Below, in pieces: positions 12,193 through 24,536 of a stretch of 64,000 nucleotides of DNA (position 1 is the first letter of the stretch; each line of letters opens with the position of its first letter). A model generated the notes under the pieces. The model saw only the letters and a list, made by a program, of their open reading frames with translations, searched no databases and was not told the origin of the DNA. Position numbers and translations under genes: made by a program. Source of the DNA: Toxonevra muliebris (lineage: Eukaryota > Arthropoda > Insecta > Diptera > Pallopteridae); NCBI GenBank assembly GCA_963691655.1, contig OY829326.1:108535388-108599387 (forward strand), given 5' to 3'.

Positions 12193-12497
12193 ACAGGCTG
12201 AGAGTAAAAGCGGGCTAAAATTTATATAAGAGCAAAAGTGAAATAATTTAGTGTCAGTGCAAGAATGGCATAAGTAATACGGTTTAGAGTGAAAATGAAA
12301 CGCCATAAAAGTAAGAAAAAAATGGTATAACAATTCTTTCAGAGCAAGAACAGCATAGTTGTTTATTCCGTTTTCGCTCTGAACATATTTCGTTTCACTT
12401 TTGCTCTGAACATTTTTCGTTTTCCTTTTCTCTTAAGTAAAATTATTCCACTTTTTTCTGAACGTAGAAGTTATACCACTTTTCCTCTCAGCCTCTC
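12193..12497. mobile_element. MITE, TIR AGGCTGAGAGGAAAAG, copy 2
   Basis: This is nearly collinear with the copy at 11865-12148. It has the same TIRs, the same GGGCTAAAATTTATATAAG start and an extra repeat of the TTTTGCTCTGAACAT unit. CAATTG occurs outside the left end of copy 1 and outside the right end of copy 2, and AAATG flanks both inner ends. This suggests a duplication or composite event rather than two independent insertions. Confidence 0.75.
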
Positions 12498-13130
12498 AAT
12501 TGTTCTATGACGAAAATTAAACTTTCAAGGGATTTTCAGCCAAAATTTATTTGGGGCCCCAAAATCAAATTTGCGGTCACCATGTGAACATACTATAAGA
12601 CCCAAAGACATTTAGTAGTATTGCAATATATTAATTTGAGTAAAAAATACATAACAAAGGAATAAAGTTGCATAAAGTTATCATATGCCTCTAGTACTTG
12701 AGAGATTAAATGAAAAAGTTTGAGAGCTATGGTAATTATAGGAAAAGTTTTTGCCAAAAACTTCACCAAAACAACAACAGCAACTGCAAACCATGAAAGG
12801 AAACTTGAAAAAGCGGAAATTTTTGCATATTAAAAAAAAAAAAAAAATTTGGCTACAACTGCATATAAGTACAGTGGTGTATACTAAAATAGCACACTCG
12901 CTGCATATTGAATTAAATATTTAGTTTTTCATATAAGGAGGAGCTAAATTTTGAAGTCGTAATGAATTTTTGGCCGATGTAGAATACGAAAACTTCCATG
13001 TTAAAAGAATAATCGTTTAATATTTAGGTCATTTCAGTTATTTGTTTGATATTGAATTAGTAACAGAGTCTATATTTACAGATTAAAAGACCTTAAAAGT
13101 AGATTTGAGCCATAAAAAATTTACTTATTA
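12498..13130. other. AT-rich non-coding
   Basis: No gene or clear element is seen between the MITE pair and the LINE fragment. A poly-A run is at about 12832-12846. Confidence 0.5.
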
Positions 13131-13133
13131 TCA

Positions 13134-14430
13134 CTAATTAAATAGCCTAGCAGCTACTGAAGTATAAGTGTGCAAGAAGTGCTGCAGATTTTGCGATGGA
13201 ATCGTAGCTATGTTTAGATAGTTTATTCGTAACTTATAATTAGATCTGCTGTTAGAAAGGTAACCAGAGTTGATAAAATAAACTTTTATAACTTTGAAAA
13301 AATACAGGGGTTTAAGAGGCAAAATTTGTAGTTCTTTAAAAAGTGGAAAACTATTTTCAAGTCGACATTTTTTATTGATAATTCGAATAGCATGTTTTTG
13401 TGCTATTAGAATTGGATTTATTTCATTACCGTGTGTGCCTTCCCAGCACACTAGTCCATACTCTAGTTTTGCATTTTAACAATTTAATCGAACAGAAAGC
13501 ATTTAGCTGATAGAGTTGCCGTATAGCTGCCAATAAATACCTTTTCAAGGCATTAGTGTGCTCAAACCAATTCATTTTGTAATCTAGCATAAGACGCAGA
13601 TACTTGAATGATTTCACGCTTTCAATTGCAAAGCTCGTTCGTTTTAGATGACGCACAAATATCCTTGCTGATTGCTCTCTTTTCCCGCCACATTAAAAAG
13701 GATAACCTTTGTTTTATTACTGAGCAGCAAACCAGTGTCGTAAAATGACTAAATTATGGTTTATATTAGCTATGAGGTTCAAAGAGGTATCACTTTCAAA
13801 AGTACATGCCACATCATCTGCAAATGCTATCGAATTACTCAAAAATTTTTGTGAAAAAAGAGAATTAATATATATCCAGAATAATGTTGGATCCAGGACT
13901 GAACCTTGTGGCACACCTACATTAATGTTTAGAAAAGTGCTATAATTATTGGCAAACTTCACTTTTTCTACCCGTTTTGATAAGTACGATGCAAGCCACA
14001 GCCTCTGACACCACATTTATACAGTTTATCCAACAAAATATTGTGATTAACTGTGTCAAAGGCTTTAGTAATGTCCACAAATAAAGCAGCTGTTATTTTT
14101 TTATTGTTTAAGCTATGGTTAATACTTGTGCAAAATTTCGAAAGAGCATCTTCGCAAGACATACTTGCTCTAAACCCAAAACGGCTGTCGCTGAAAAACA
14201 TCGATTTGTTTAAGAAATTAACCATTCTCATTTGAATTGATTTTTCAAAAATTTTGGAAAACGTAGAAAGTAGTGAGATTGGTCGATAGTTATTAAGAAG
14301 TTTTCTATCTCCCTTCTTATATAACTTATAATGGTATAACTTCAGCTCGTTTTAACTCTTCTGGAAAAATGCCTTTATCAATACTTTTATTGATTAAGGC
14401 AAAAAGTACATCGACAACGAAAGTTAATCG
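13134..14430 (-). mobile_element. Broken non-LTR retrotransposon (CR1/Jockey-type reverse transcriptase)
   Basis: Read on the minus strand from about 14430 down to 13134, the pieces follow reverse transcriptase order. First is a segment ending I-D-K-G-I-F-P-E-E-L-K. Next is N-N-Y-R-P-I-S-L-L-S (about 14300). Then come F-V-D-I-T-K-A-F-D-T-V-N-H (about 14060) and G-V-P-Q-G-S-V-L (about 13905). The catalytic F-A-D-D (about 13820) follows, then the thumb and a C-terminal tail with Q-K-H-A-I-R-I-I-N-K (about 13400). At least three frame changes and stops split it, so it is dead. The 5' end and 3' tail are not recognisable. The motif set matches CR1/L2/Jockey-like LINEs, and I cannot separate these by eye. 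Confidence 0.8.
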
Positions 14431-14439
14431 ATTAAAAAA

Positions 14440-15467
14440 TCCAACGAATCACTTTTGCTTAAATAAAAATAAAATTAATTCATGTAAAAAATATAAAGAT
14501 AGTAGTGAGTTCTTTCTTAGTGTACACCTCTGTTCAACACTGCAAACGTGATACAATATTGCTGCACTGCTCTGCTCTGCTTGACGATTGTGTTTTATTT
14601 AACTTTTTTTTTATCTTTTTCTGGTGAATTTTTTGTTGAATTTTTCTGATTGCATAGTGCAAACGGTGTCAGCAGTGTCAAAAATTGCTTGCCAAAACTC
14701 CAAGCGCAAAAATTTTTGTTTTTGTTTACTACTACAAAAGACTTTTACTTGAGATTTTTGTGCCCAACAAGAAAAACAACAACAAACAGGTAACAAACAA
14801 CAGCAATAACAACAAAAATAAACAGGTATTTGATGAAACTCACTCACTTTCGATTTCAATTTGAGTAGAAAAAAATCAAAAGTTATACTAGAGCTTACAA
14901 TTACATACACAGAGATGAAACAATTATGCTCAATAAACAAAATACTCTTCAGAAGCGTGTTAAACTCAAAAGACTACAGAAAATCTTAAAAATCTCTTTC
15001 AATGATTTTAAGGCTATTTGTGTTCGTATTACTCTCAGTGAAGAAAAACAAAACTCTCTTTAATTCACACTCACCAACACCTGTAAAACACACATGCACA
15101 CAATAGGTGTAAGTGGCTTAGGAGCCACCTTATGCGCGCTCACGCTCACGCTCACTTTTTTGTGCATTGTTTTTGCTATTTTTCTTTTATTTTTATTTTT
15201 TGTTAACACCGCTTTAAGCCTGGCTTAAAGTAATTTTATTCGTACCTATGAACATGTGAATGTATGTATGTATGTATGCTATACAGAGTAGGCATGCAAT
15301 CAAGACGCCGCCGCAGCAGCAACAGCAGCAACAACAGCAACACCGTGTCAATATCATCGCGTAATCGTTGTTGTGGTGTGGTATAGTGTGTTTGAGCTTT
15401 ATTCCGTTGTTGTGTGATAAAAATACGTTAGTAATCAATTGCAAGCCCAACTGCCAAGACACGGAAT
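14440..15467. other. Non-coding upstream region
   Basis: AT-rich sequence gives way at about 14980-15300 to a more mixed composition (CTCACGCTCACGCTCAC, CCGCCGCAGCAGCAAC), then GT-rich DNA. This would be the proximal upstream region of the promoter proposed at 15468. A TATG microsatellite is at about 15262-15279. The minus-strand frame at 15214-15462 is a translation of the CAG/CAA run. Confidence 0.45.
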
Positions 15468-15510
15468 TATAACGCGTCTCTTCGTCAGTCTCAGTCTCAG
15501 TCAGTCAGAC
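15468..15510 (+). promoter_or_regulatory. Candidate core promoter: TATA box plus clustered TCAGT initiators
   Basis: TATAAC at 15468-15473 lies 31 bases before the A of a TCAGTC (15497-15502), the spacing expected for an arthropod TATA-Inr promoter. Five or more TCAGT motifs follow within 50 bases. A strong donor (GTAAGT at 16322) lies downstream. It could serve the secreted-precursor gene whose first coding exon is at 29663, but no transcript evidence is available here. Confidence 0.35.
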
Positions 15511-16321
15511 AGTCATTCAGTCAGTCGTCGTAGTAGTCGTTTTGTTTTGGATATTAAACTAAAAAGTAAAGTACCACAACTACAAAATCAACATATTACG
15601 AGTGTACTTACTACCCCCAAAAATCACTTGAGGATACTATACGCACTTGAGATATTGTGTGTTTCAGTGTTGTTTTCTTCTTAAAGCAGCAATACCAAGT
15701 ACTAAGCAGCAAGCCAACATCAGAAGCGGCAGTAGCAGCAGCAACAAGTAGGCAGCATTTTTTTGTTTTTTTTTTCGTACGTGATCGAATTATTTCATTG
15801 AAATTTTTCTATAAATTTTTTTACTATTACTTTTTTTCATCAAGTTTGTTTCTTTATTTTTGCATTGAACTCTTTTGATTTCGTCTTCATTCAACGTCAT
15901 TCTTCATATATTTTTTTGTTGCGCTTATTTTCATATATCAAAAACATTTTACGTTTCATTTTCGTTTGTGTTAATTTTGTGTTAATTTATTCAACTTTTT
16001 ATTGGTTTTGGTTGTTGTGGGTTTTGTTTGTTGTTGTTATTATTTTATGATATTACGCGCGTTGTGTAATAATCGATTTTGCAATATATATGTTCAAAAA
16101 CCAAAGCAAGACAAAAGAAAAAAAAAAACACTTTTGATTTCAAACAAACCAAAAAAAAAAAATATTAAAAACGTAGCAAAATACATAAAAAACGCGAGAA
16201 AAAAAACTATAAAAAAATTTTGTAATATATTTAAAGTTGAGCTAAAAAAAACAAAGTTATTCTAGAATCACACGAGCGTTTAAATGTTATTTGTAAATGG
16301 ATTCTTATTTATATTTACTGA
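15499..16321 (+). other. Candidate untranslated first exon
   Basis: The stretch runs from the proposed initiator to ACTGA|GTAAGT at 16321/16322. It contains CAG/CAA-rich and T-rich then A-rich sequence with no convincing reading frame, as is common in long fly 5' UTRs. An alternative donor is AACAA|GTAGGC near 15748. Assignment to the downstream gene is inference: the first coding exon has its own acceptor at 29527, so an upstream exon must exist somewhere if that acceptor is used. Confidence 0.3.
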
Positions 16322-18765
16322 GTAAGTCATACTTTGTTTCCAGCGGATTGTGTTTTAAGTGCAACAGCACCACAAGTCCGGCTGACAAAGTTCAAAGTGC
16401 TAAAGTGAGAGTTGGAAATTTGTTTAATTTGCTATGAAAACCTAAAGTTTATTAACGTGTTAATTTATATACACTTACTTTTTTGTTGAATTAAATTGTT
16501 TAATTGTCATTAACCAGTCATACTAAGTATTAATGAGTACCTATTACTGCACATATTCTATTTACTTTTAGTCATGTATTTCATCATGGAAGTGCAAATA
16601 ATTATAGAACTTTTGTATTTTTTATTATCATTACCATTGTCCATAGAGATTCTAGTAAGCTTTACTAGACGCACAAGTTAATTAATAATCTAAAACTTGA
16701 AAATAAATTGAAAAATTCCGATTCAGAAACTTGACAGCTTAAAACAAAACACTGTAAGTCTATAGGGAAACCATTTGACAATTTCAAAGTTGAAGTAAAG
16801 GGATTAAAACTGAAATGGAAACTTGTGAGCAATATATTGTGATATCATCAGAGAATCACGCTTTAACCCTAAATTGCACAAGCGAACTTACTTGGGATAT
16901 AGTTTTTTGCAACTTTTAGAATTGTTCTAGCTGTGTAACTGTAATAAGAAAAAAACAGTGATGTTTATTTTTTTTAAACTAGAATTTTAGAAGTTTTTAC
17001 ACTTTCCCATAAGATTTTTCTCAGCTGAAAGAATTTGTTAGATTTTAAATTGGGCGGTTAATAATTTATTAAAAAATTATTAAATATAATATCAGATTGG
17101 TTATGTTTCAATAACTACTAAGAGTTTTAGATCACATTAATGTACAAGATAACAAAAAAGCTGGAAAAATGTGTTGTTATTAAAACTTTGAAAAAAAAAT
17201 TGAGAAGAGATAAGAAAATCAGCTCAGTATACCAACTTACTGCAAAGCAGAAATTCTGAAACTAAAACATTCAAATTAGTTGATTGAAGATTTTAATCAA
17301 ATAAGGATTAACAAATATTCCAGCCTAACAAGCACATAAATCAAAAACTCATAAACGCTTCCTTTAAATAGAGCTACAAACTAGAAAAGCCACATCAATA
17401 ATCTAAGCATATTATTAGAACCTAGAACCTAGTATTAGAAAATTGAAATAATATAATTGATTTTACTCAAGCTTCTCAATACAAATTTTATCAATACAAA
17501 CTGTCTCTAGAATATTTTTCAAATTCTTAAAATATCAAAATGTTAGAAAATGTTTAAATTAAACTGATTATTTGCTTAATGTAAATATTCTAAAACATAA
17601 AAAATAGCATCGAATGTGAAACACTTAATCTGCATATTAATTAAAGTTAAATTTAACATAATATGTACATTTAAATTCATTAAACTATTTGGCGAAAACT
17701 GAAATTACACTGATTTTGAAAAGTATAGAGTTGAATTATAAAATACTTTACAAAATGGCAAAATATATTTATACTAATGTAGTATCCCAATAAACCAGAC
17801 GAATCCTTTTCGAAACGAATTCGTTGTGACGATAAAATGTTTCGAACACTGACGAATTCATTTTCTTGGATCATAGTCTTTTCATTAACGAGATCGTTTT
17901 TGATATCGTTTATGAATTCATACCGAACTCGGGAATTCCTTTGCAAGCGAGCATCATTAACGAATCGTTAACGAAATTCTTTTTCTTTTTTTTTTTTTAC
18001 GAACTTATCTCGAATACCAAAATTTATTTTATTTCCAAGACATTGTAGTACCTTCTTCACAATTTTTACAGCTTGAAAAAGGAATATTTTCTTCTTCCAC
18101 CGAGTTGCTTGCAGTTTCTTATGTTTTTAACTTTAATTTAATTATTCTCACCGAACAAATTTTTGGCGGATAAATTTTTATGTTGAATTCTTTTCTAGTT
18201 TTTCTATAACGATTTGTGAAATAGCGTTCATTTTTCAAACTCGTTGAGAAGTTAATAAAACGAGCCCGTTTCGAATGCTAAAGCGAAAACTTGTTACCGG
18301 GTTCTTTTTAGAATGCTAAATTGATAATAATAACTATAGAAATAGTTTGCTGGAATATGTATTAGTTTCAAAACAATAGGCCTTTTCAGTTAACATCAGT
18401 AAAAGCTTTTCAGTTTATCTTTACAATGTTACTTGCACTTAAGTATTTGACGATCAAAGTTCGAGATTTCAATATTTATTTTACTAATCAACTTAAAAAA
18501 CTCTGAATATTTTCAAATAAACAGTATTGACCCAGTTGCTGTTTTATTTGTATGTGGAGTAGGTGTAGCAATAGTTCTATAGTAAAATTTTTGAAGGGGA
18601 GTTTACCATTCCAGAATTTTCGCCAGTTACACTCGAAAAACTGTGAAGTAAATAATACCAATTTCGTGGTTATTATTAACTCTTAAGTCAAAACTGAAAA
18701 ATAGTAATCCAAATTCCGTCGGAGTATATTCAACTGCGAAGAATGAGTATTAGTTACTTAAATAG
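16322..18765. other. AT-rich non-coding (part of putative first intron)
   Basis: No exon is recognised. At about 17790-18310 the motif ACGAATTCGTT and relatives (TTCGAAACGAATTCG, TAACGAATCGTTAACG, CCCGTTTCGAATGC) recur in both orientations. This looks like a worn inverted-repeat element, but I could not fix its ends. Confidence 0.45.
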
Positions 18766-18769
18766 TTAA

Positions 18770-19292
18770 CCCTTTGACGCCCGAATTATATTTTAAGGCT
18801 TGATAGAAACAGTTTGTTTTGAAATTATCGTTGCTTAAGTCTTCCACAATCATGACACAAAATTTCTTGCTTCTACATTGATTTGTTTGTCATTTATTAA
18901 AGGTTAAAAAACATAGCTATGAAGCTGTAGACAACCACTGGATAACTCTTTTTCTTCAATTTTTGATTTTCATATTCTCTTATCTTTTATAAACATATCT
19001 GATAAACAAAATTTGCGCTTAGTAATAATTAAACAAATTTTTTTTTGTTCAAAAAATAGTGCAAAAGATTTTACTACAAAATTTTGTACTTTAGTTTTTT
19101 GCTGGACTTCAAAACAAAATATAAAAAAAAAAAGTCATAAGCAAAAAATTTCAAATGTTCGGCAACAAGCAAACTTGAAGAATGCCTAACAGAACTGAAT
19201 GCAAATATTATTATTAGTGAAATTTGTTAAATACCTATTTAATGCCACATTAAAGTGAATGTTGCATATACGCAACATTGGGTATGAAAGAG
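18770..19292. mobile_element. piggyBac-like MITE, TTAA-flanked
   Basis: TTAA at 18766-18769 is followed by CCCTTTGACGCCCGAA. The right end, reverse-complemented, reads CTCTTTCATACCCAAT and abuts TTAA at 19293-19296. A palindromic GTTGCATATACGCAAC lies just inside the right end. TTAA duplication with C/CC-rich termini is the hallmark of the piggyBac superfamily. No transposase is present. Confidence 0.6.
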
Positions 19293-19590
19293 TTAATACA
19301 AGGGTTATATTAAAAAATAAAAAAAAAAATAAAAAATTATTCTAACTGCTTAAAATCTTGACTTAACTATCGAAAAAGTTCAATTAACCACTCAAAATAA
19401 ATTTAAAAAGAGTTCGTTTAACTCAGACTAGGAGTTAAATTAACTCCAACAAATAAAAGTTCTTGAACCAAAATTTAAAAAATTAGATTTTCAGGTTTTT
19501 GTTCATTTTTATTATAAGAAGTAAAAAACAAGATATTTTATTAAAGTTCATACCCCGACTTTCGCACGGGTATTGGAAATGTGAAAAGTA

Positions 19591-19905
19591 CTAATATCCA
19601 AATAAGCATGCTAGGCATTTTAGGAATGCACCGAACATTAATAGGACATTATCTACATGAATATATATACCGGTATCTATGTCGGGACCAAGAACGAGCT
19701 TCAGTTCAAAGTACTTGCTTTGCCAATCAATAACTTTTCTATCAACATCATTTAAAGAGACTGCATGAAGAATACAAACAGCTCCTTCTGTAAAACATAA
19801 TGAAATAAAAGTGCCATAGAAACTTTGGTACTTTATTTCTATGCATATCGGAAATACTTACCTTTACAAATAAAACCTGAACCAATATTACTTGCAATTA
19901 AGAAA
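19591..19905 (-). CDS. Two-exon coding fragment on minus strand, family unknown
   Basis: Two open segments are joined by a canonical 74-base intron. The upstream piece ends ...I-G-S-G-F-I-C-K at 19862 with AAAG|GTAAGT. The intron spans 19861-19788 and ends TTTTACAG. The downstream exon (19787-19591) continues in phase with E-G-A-V-C-I-L-H-A-V-S-L-N-D-V-D-R and reaches Y-F-E-L-K-L-V-L-G-P-D-I-D, then L-L-M-F-G-A-F-L-K-C, ending in TAG after ~65 codons. AATAAA follows about 50 bases after the stop (near 19538). The upstream side has a stop in frame near 19943 and no ATG, so the fragment is 5'-incomplete: missing exons, a pseudogene, or a transposon ORF. I do not recognise the protein. Confidence 0.45.
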
Positions 19906-22072
19906 GAAAATTTATATTTAAAAAATCACGCGTTTTTCATAATGACAAAACTCCCACTGAAAATTTTTATGTTTTGAGTCAATCGTACATTTTGAGAAAA
20001 GTTGAACTATATTAAACACTGTTTCGGAGTATGTTTGACCAAATTCAGGGTTGAAAAAAGGTTCATTGCAAGGGCCAACTCCATTCAGAGTTGATCGTAC
20101 ATTTTTAAATTATTCAGTTTTAAACTAATTCCACGCAATGTTAATTTAAACATTAAAAAAAGTTATATTTACTTAGTTGTTTTATTTACTTTTACTATGG
20201 TTGTATTAACTATTTACTGAATTAAACGAAAACTGATTGAATTAAACTGAAAACTGAGTTAATTTGAAATTGCCTTCAGAGATATTTTAACACAAACAAG
20301 AAGTTTTCCCAACCACAAAAAAAGTTAAATCAACTTAAAAAACTTCAAACTTGGTTGCACATAACCAATAAAACTTCCCAGAAAATGTTGAATTAACTCT
20401 GCATTTTTTTTTTTCATTGTATAAACGAATATGACGTCATACCGCAATTCCTATTTCCGAACTATTTCATTTATCCATGTTTCTTAACCAATTTGAAGTA
20501 AATTATAACATATTTCAAAGTATTTTCGACAGCTATAAGCCATTTTCATATTAATTTAATATTCAGAGTTTTTTTTAAGATGATTGATTAAAATTATAAT
20601 TGAAAAAAACTTTCCGTCATATGAAATTGATATTTGAAAAATTAATCATCATTCGAAATGAATTTTAGTCATCCGATCTTAATGAAATACAGCAGCTTGT
20701 ATGCCCAATGGCAATTTTCTAGCCAGTGGCATCACTGAAAATCAATTTGATCATTATGAGCATATCTAATTAATATTTTTGATATCATAATCTATCAATA
20801 ACTAAGTAAAGTTTGCATCATTATTTTGAATGTTACGAAAAATTAATATAATTTTTTTTTTTGAGTAAACTACATAAATATTAATGTTTTTCCGCCTAAA
20901 AACCTATGCACTAATAAAAAAAAAAAAAAAAACCATAAATAACAATTAAAAAATTATTTTTGCACTTATATTTTGTAAACATACAACACATAAACGTATG
21001 TACTTTTGTACGTGACATGTTTGACCATGATCAAAAATAATAATCGCAAATACTTGAACAAACTATAACATATTCATTGTTGGCGCCAAAATTTCATATT
21101 AAAATCATATGCCATTTAAAAATTTCAATTTATTTTTTTTTTTAACGAAACCGTTTGAATTTTGTTAAATTTTTGGAACAACTCAAATCAATAATAAAAA
21201 CTTAAAATCATTTAATTTTTTTTTTTTTTTTCATTATTCAGACTTTTTCACATTTGTAAAGTTTATTTTTTTAATATTTAAAAATAAAAATGAGTCGTCT
21301 AGTATTAAAAACATAGAAGCATTAACCCTTTCGTTGTTTTTGTCTAATATGTTGTACAAAAAAAATGTTCATATTTCACTACTTCTCATTTCAAACCTAT
21401 CGGGAATTTTAAAAATAAAAAATTATTTTTTAAATCAAGCATGTTTTTTCTCCCTATAATTTAAGATTGAGCAAAAACGGGAGTACAGTTTTTTTTTTTA
21501 TTTGATTTTGAAAAACTGTACAAATAACATTTGTGTGAATTTACGAAGTGAAGGTACTAAGTTTACAATTTTGAGCAGGTATAAAAACTTTTTTTTTAAT
21601 TATAAAAGTATAAAACAAAAGTTAAAACTCCATTTCATAATACAAAATTAATAACTTAAAAAAAAGGTGTTAAAAAAATCGTTTTACATACTTAAAAAAA
21701 TCGTACATTATAGTGTACAAATTCACGCAACTCTAATGCAACTCTAAAGGTTGATGATTTCTGAATTATTTTCTGCGGGTGTTAAAAAAATCGTGATAGT
21801 GTTGATTTGTTTTTTGTTAAACAAAGGAAAAAATAACAAGGTTCTGAAAGTGGATGCTGATAGAACTCGAGAAAAAAAATTAAACGGGTCTCGGCGTTTT
21901 AAAAGTATACGTCAATTTTTTTTTTTTTTTTGTTTGTAGGCCCAAATTTGCCCATTTCTAACAGATTAAGTATAATAAATCATAAGATAACTTGTTAGTT
22001 TTGCATCAGAGCTTGTTTGTATGCTCAACAATTTATGGTAGAATTTTTCGTATAATATTTTCTTCCTACATA
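19906..22072. other. AT-rich non-coding
   Basis: No exon is seen. GTTGAATTAACTC-like motifs recur near 19375, 19412 and 20380 in both orientations, on either side of the coding fragment at 19591-19905. At 21322-21342 TTAACCCTTTCGTTGTTTTTG matches the left end of the piggyBac-like element at 52269, but I found no right end. Confidence 0.4.
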
Positions 22073-22076
22073 TTAA

Positions 22077-22160
22077 CCCTTTGGCACTCACCATTATGGG
22101 TTTTTTTTGCCTTTTTCGAAAAAGTTTCTTTTTTGACCCAATACGAGGGTTGATAGAGGG
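22077..22160. mobile_element. Very short TTAA/CCCT element
   Basis: TTAA (22073-22076) is followed by CCCTTTGGCACTCACC. The right end reads CCCTCTATCAACCCTCG on the reverse strand and abuts TTAA (22161-22164). At 84 bases it is little more than paired piggyBac-like termini. Confidence 0.5.
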
Positions 22161-22164
22161 TTAA

Positions 22165-24536
22165 TATGTTCAAGAAATATGTTGCCCATGAAATTTTGCT
22201 ATAAATAACTGAAAAACAAAATTCTGTATACTTGACTTTAGTAAAAATAAACACAAATTCCAAAAATGTTTCAAATTTTCACCTTTTATACTTAGTGAAC
22301 AAGCGTGTTTTTAAAAGTATTTACTATTTTGCATTGCAAAATAAACCTTAGTTGTTTTTTCCACAAAAAAAAATTCAAAAATTAAAATTTTTTCTCAAAT
22401 TTTTGAGCATTTTGAGCCTTCCCCAAAAACTTCTTTCATAATTTTTTTGGTTTTTATTCTTAACAAAGTCCGAATCTACAAATATACCCCCCAATAAAAA
22501 AGTTGAGAAGTGACTAAATATCTTATTGATGCTTTGATTAACAGAAGACAAACACTAATTTTTGATTTATAAACCCACATTTAAGGTAGAATATTACATA
22601 TAGTTCAAACCAATTTAGAATATTGAAATCAGATACGTTTATGTAAATGATAATTTAAAAAATTTTCGATGTCTGCCTTGTTTTATGCTTTTTCTATACC
22701 TACTCGTAAATATGTGCAAATTATATATCTCACTTTCAAGCATGAAAAAAAAAAAACGTTGCACTTTTTTAAAATTAGTAATAGAAACCTTGCATTTAAA
22801 TTAATAGAAAAAAAAATTGCATAAAATTTAACAATTGGCAGAGATTTTCTTTGCCAATTTTGTTTCAAGTCGTTTCCCTCAACGGAAATGCACTTCACTT
22901 CTAAATCGACATGCAAATTACACCAAATTGTAAGTTGCATACATAAAAAAAAAAAAAAAACAAAATAGCGCAAAAAAAATTTTAAAAAAAACTTCAAATG
23001 AAAATGGTGCAATATTACAATGCAATATTGTTGGTGTTGCTGTTGTTTTTGTTGTTTTGATAGTGCGCATGCGCACAGATTTAAGATTCATTAACTTAAT
23101 TTTCCTTTTGTTTTTTTTTCGCGCAAATCAAATCGCGCAACTTTATGCCACTGAGTAATAAGAAAAATCAAAACAAAGTAAATTCATAATAAAAGTTTTA
23201 GCATCAAAACGTAATTTCCAAACCAATATGATGCTTGCAACAATTTATGATTGGAAAAATAAACAAACAGAAGAAGCATTGAAACCTACACAAGTACAAT
23301 ACTGTTGGTAATCATTGCTCATATGAATAGGCAGCAACTATTAATGTTATCAACTGTTTGGCTGACGTTCATGACGTTTAACGTGTAGGTAAACAAAACC
23401 CCAAGAAGCTAACAAAAAAAAACAAAAACAAAACAAAAATCAACAAGAAGAAGACAATAAAAGTGAATGTAAAGTGAAATAAAAATATAAAGATATAAAA
23501 GAAAATTTTAACAAACACCTTCCACAACTACCACCTTTCCACCTCTCTTCCCAGAAGTAAAACGCATGCAACCATTTGCAGATGACATAACAGTAGGTAC
23601 GACACAGCAACAACAACAACAATGCAAAAGCGGATTTAAGCATGGCATCGGTGTGTCATGCCGGCGCGTTGTAGTATAATGATGTGCGAGAGCGATAACT
23701 TGGCCAACACCAAAATCAACGACAATCAAAAACAAAATGTAGTTACACATCACAAAAAAAAAGAAGAAAAACAACAACAACACACGAAATGTTTTCAAAA
23801 GTGATATCACTTAGTTACTGATTTTTGTTGCAGTTTTCTTTGTTGTTGTTGTTGTTTATTAACAATAATAATAGAGCAATAATAAGGTTAATAGATTTTA
23901 TTATTGATTTTATTGATTGATTTGCTGTAGTTTTCTGCATTATTGTTGTTTTAATGTTACAGGCCAACAACATCAATCGTGCCGTTTCATTTTATTTACA
24001 CAAATTTACACTTTGCATACATACAAAATTAAACAAATACTTGCACGCATACATATGTATGTAAATTGTAAATCGCTTAATCGTAAATCGCTAATTGGCT
24101 CTCAGTCAGTAGTTGTGTAATCCCTTTTATTATTGCCAACTTTTTTGATTACTATCGATTTCTGCTTCTTCTTCTTCTTCTTCTGTAACTACATCAAAAA
24201 AAATAAACAAAAGAAATTTAATTGCTTAACATTTTATTAACTAAATAACAATTATTTCTTTACACGCTGTACTGATTTTTATACTTATTAGCAGCTCACA
24301 AAGCCTTTAACTTCTTAATCTCTAAAAAAAAACATAAACAAATTTCCTATCCTCTATTCTTATTTATTTTAATTTTAGTTATGGCAAAAAGTTTTTTTTT
24401 AATATTTCATTTTTCACTTGAATTTACTTTCATATAATCCGATTTAATTTATTACTTTGTCATTTTTAAAATACAATTAAATTTGCAAAAATTTGTTTAG
24501 TTTCTGAGTAAAATAGAAACCGGAATAATTTTATTA
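22165..24536. other. AT-rich non-coding
   Basis: No supported exon is present. It holds CAA/AAC runs around 23400-23800 and a CTT microsatellite at about 24165-24184. The hydrophobic minus-strand frames at 23440-23810 are translations of the CAA/CAG runs. Any alternative first exon for the downstream gene would be hidden here. Confidence 0.45.

Noticed and set aside
15214..15462. Minus-strand Cys-rich frame
   Set aside because: The run of Cys codons is the complement of a CAG/CAA repeat, not a cysteine-rich protein.
17790..18310. Inverted-repeat element built on ACGAATTCGTT
   Set aside because: Motifs recur in both orientations, but I could not find matching termini or a target duplication, so it is not called as an element.
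23440..23810. Hydrophobic minus-strand frames that resemble signal peptides
   Set aside because: They translate CAA/CAG/AAC runs. There is no downstream gene structure.
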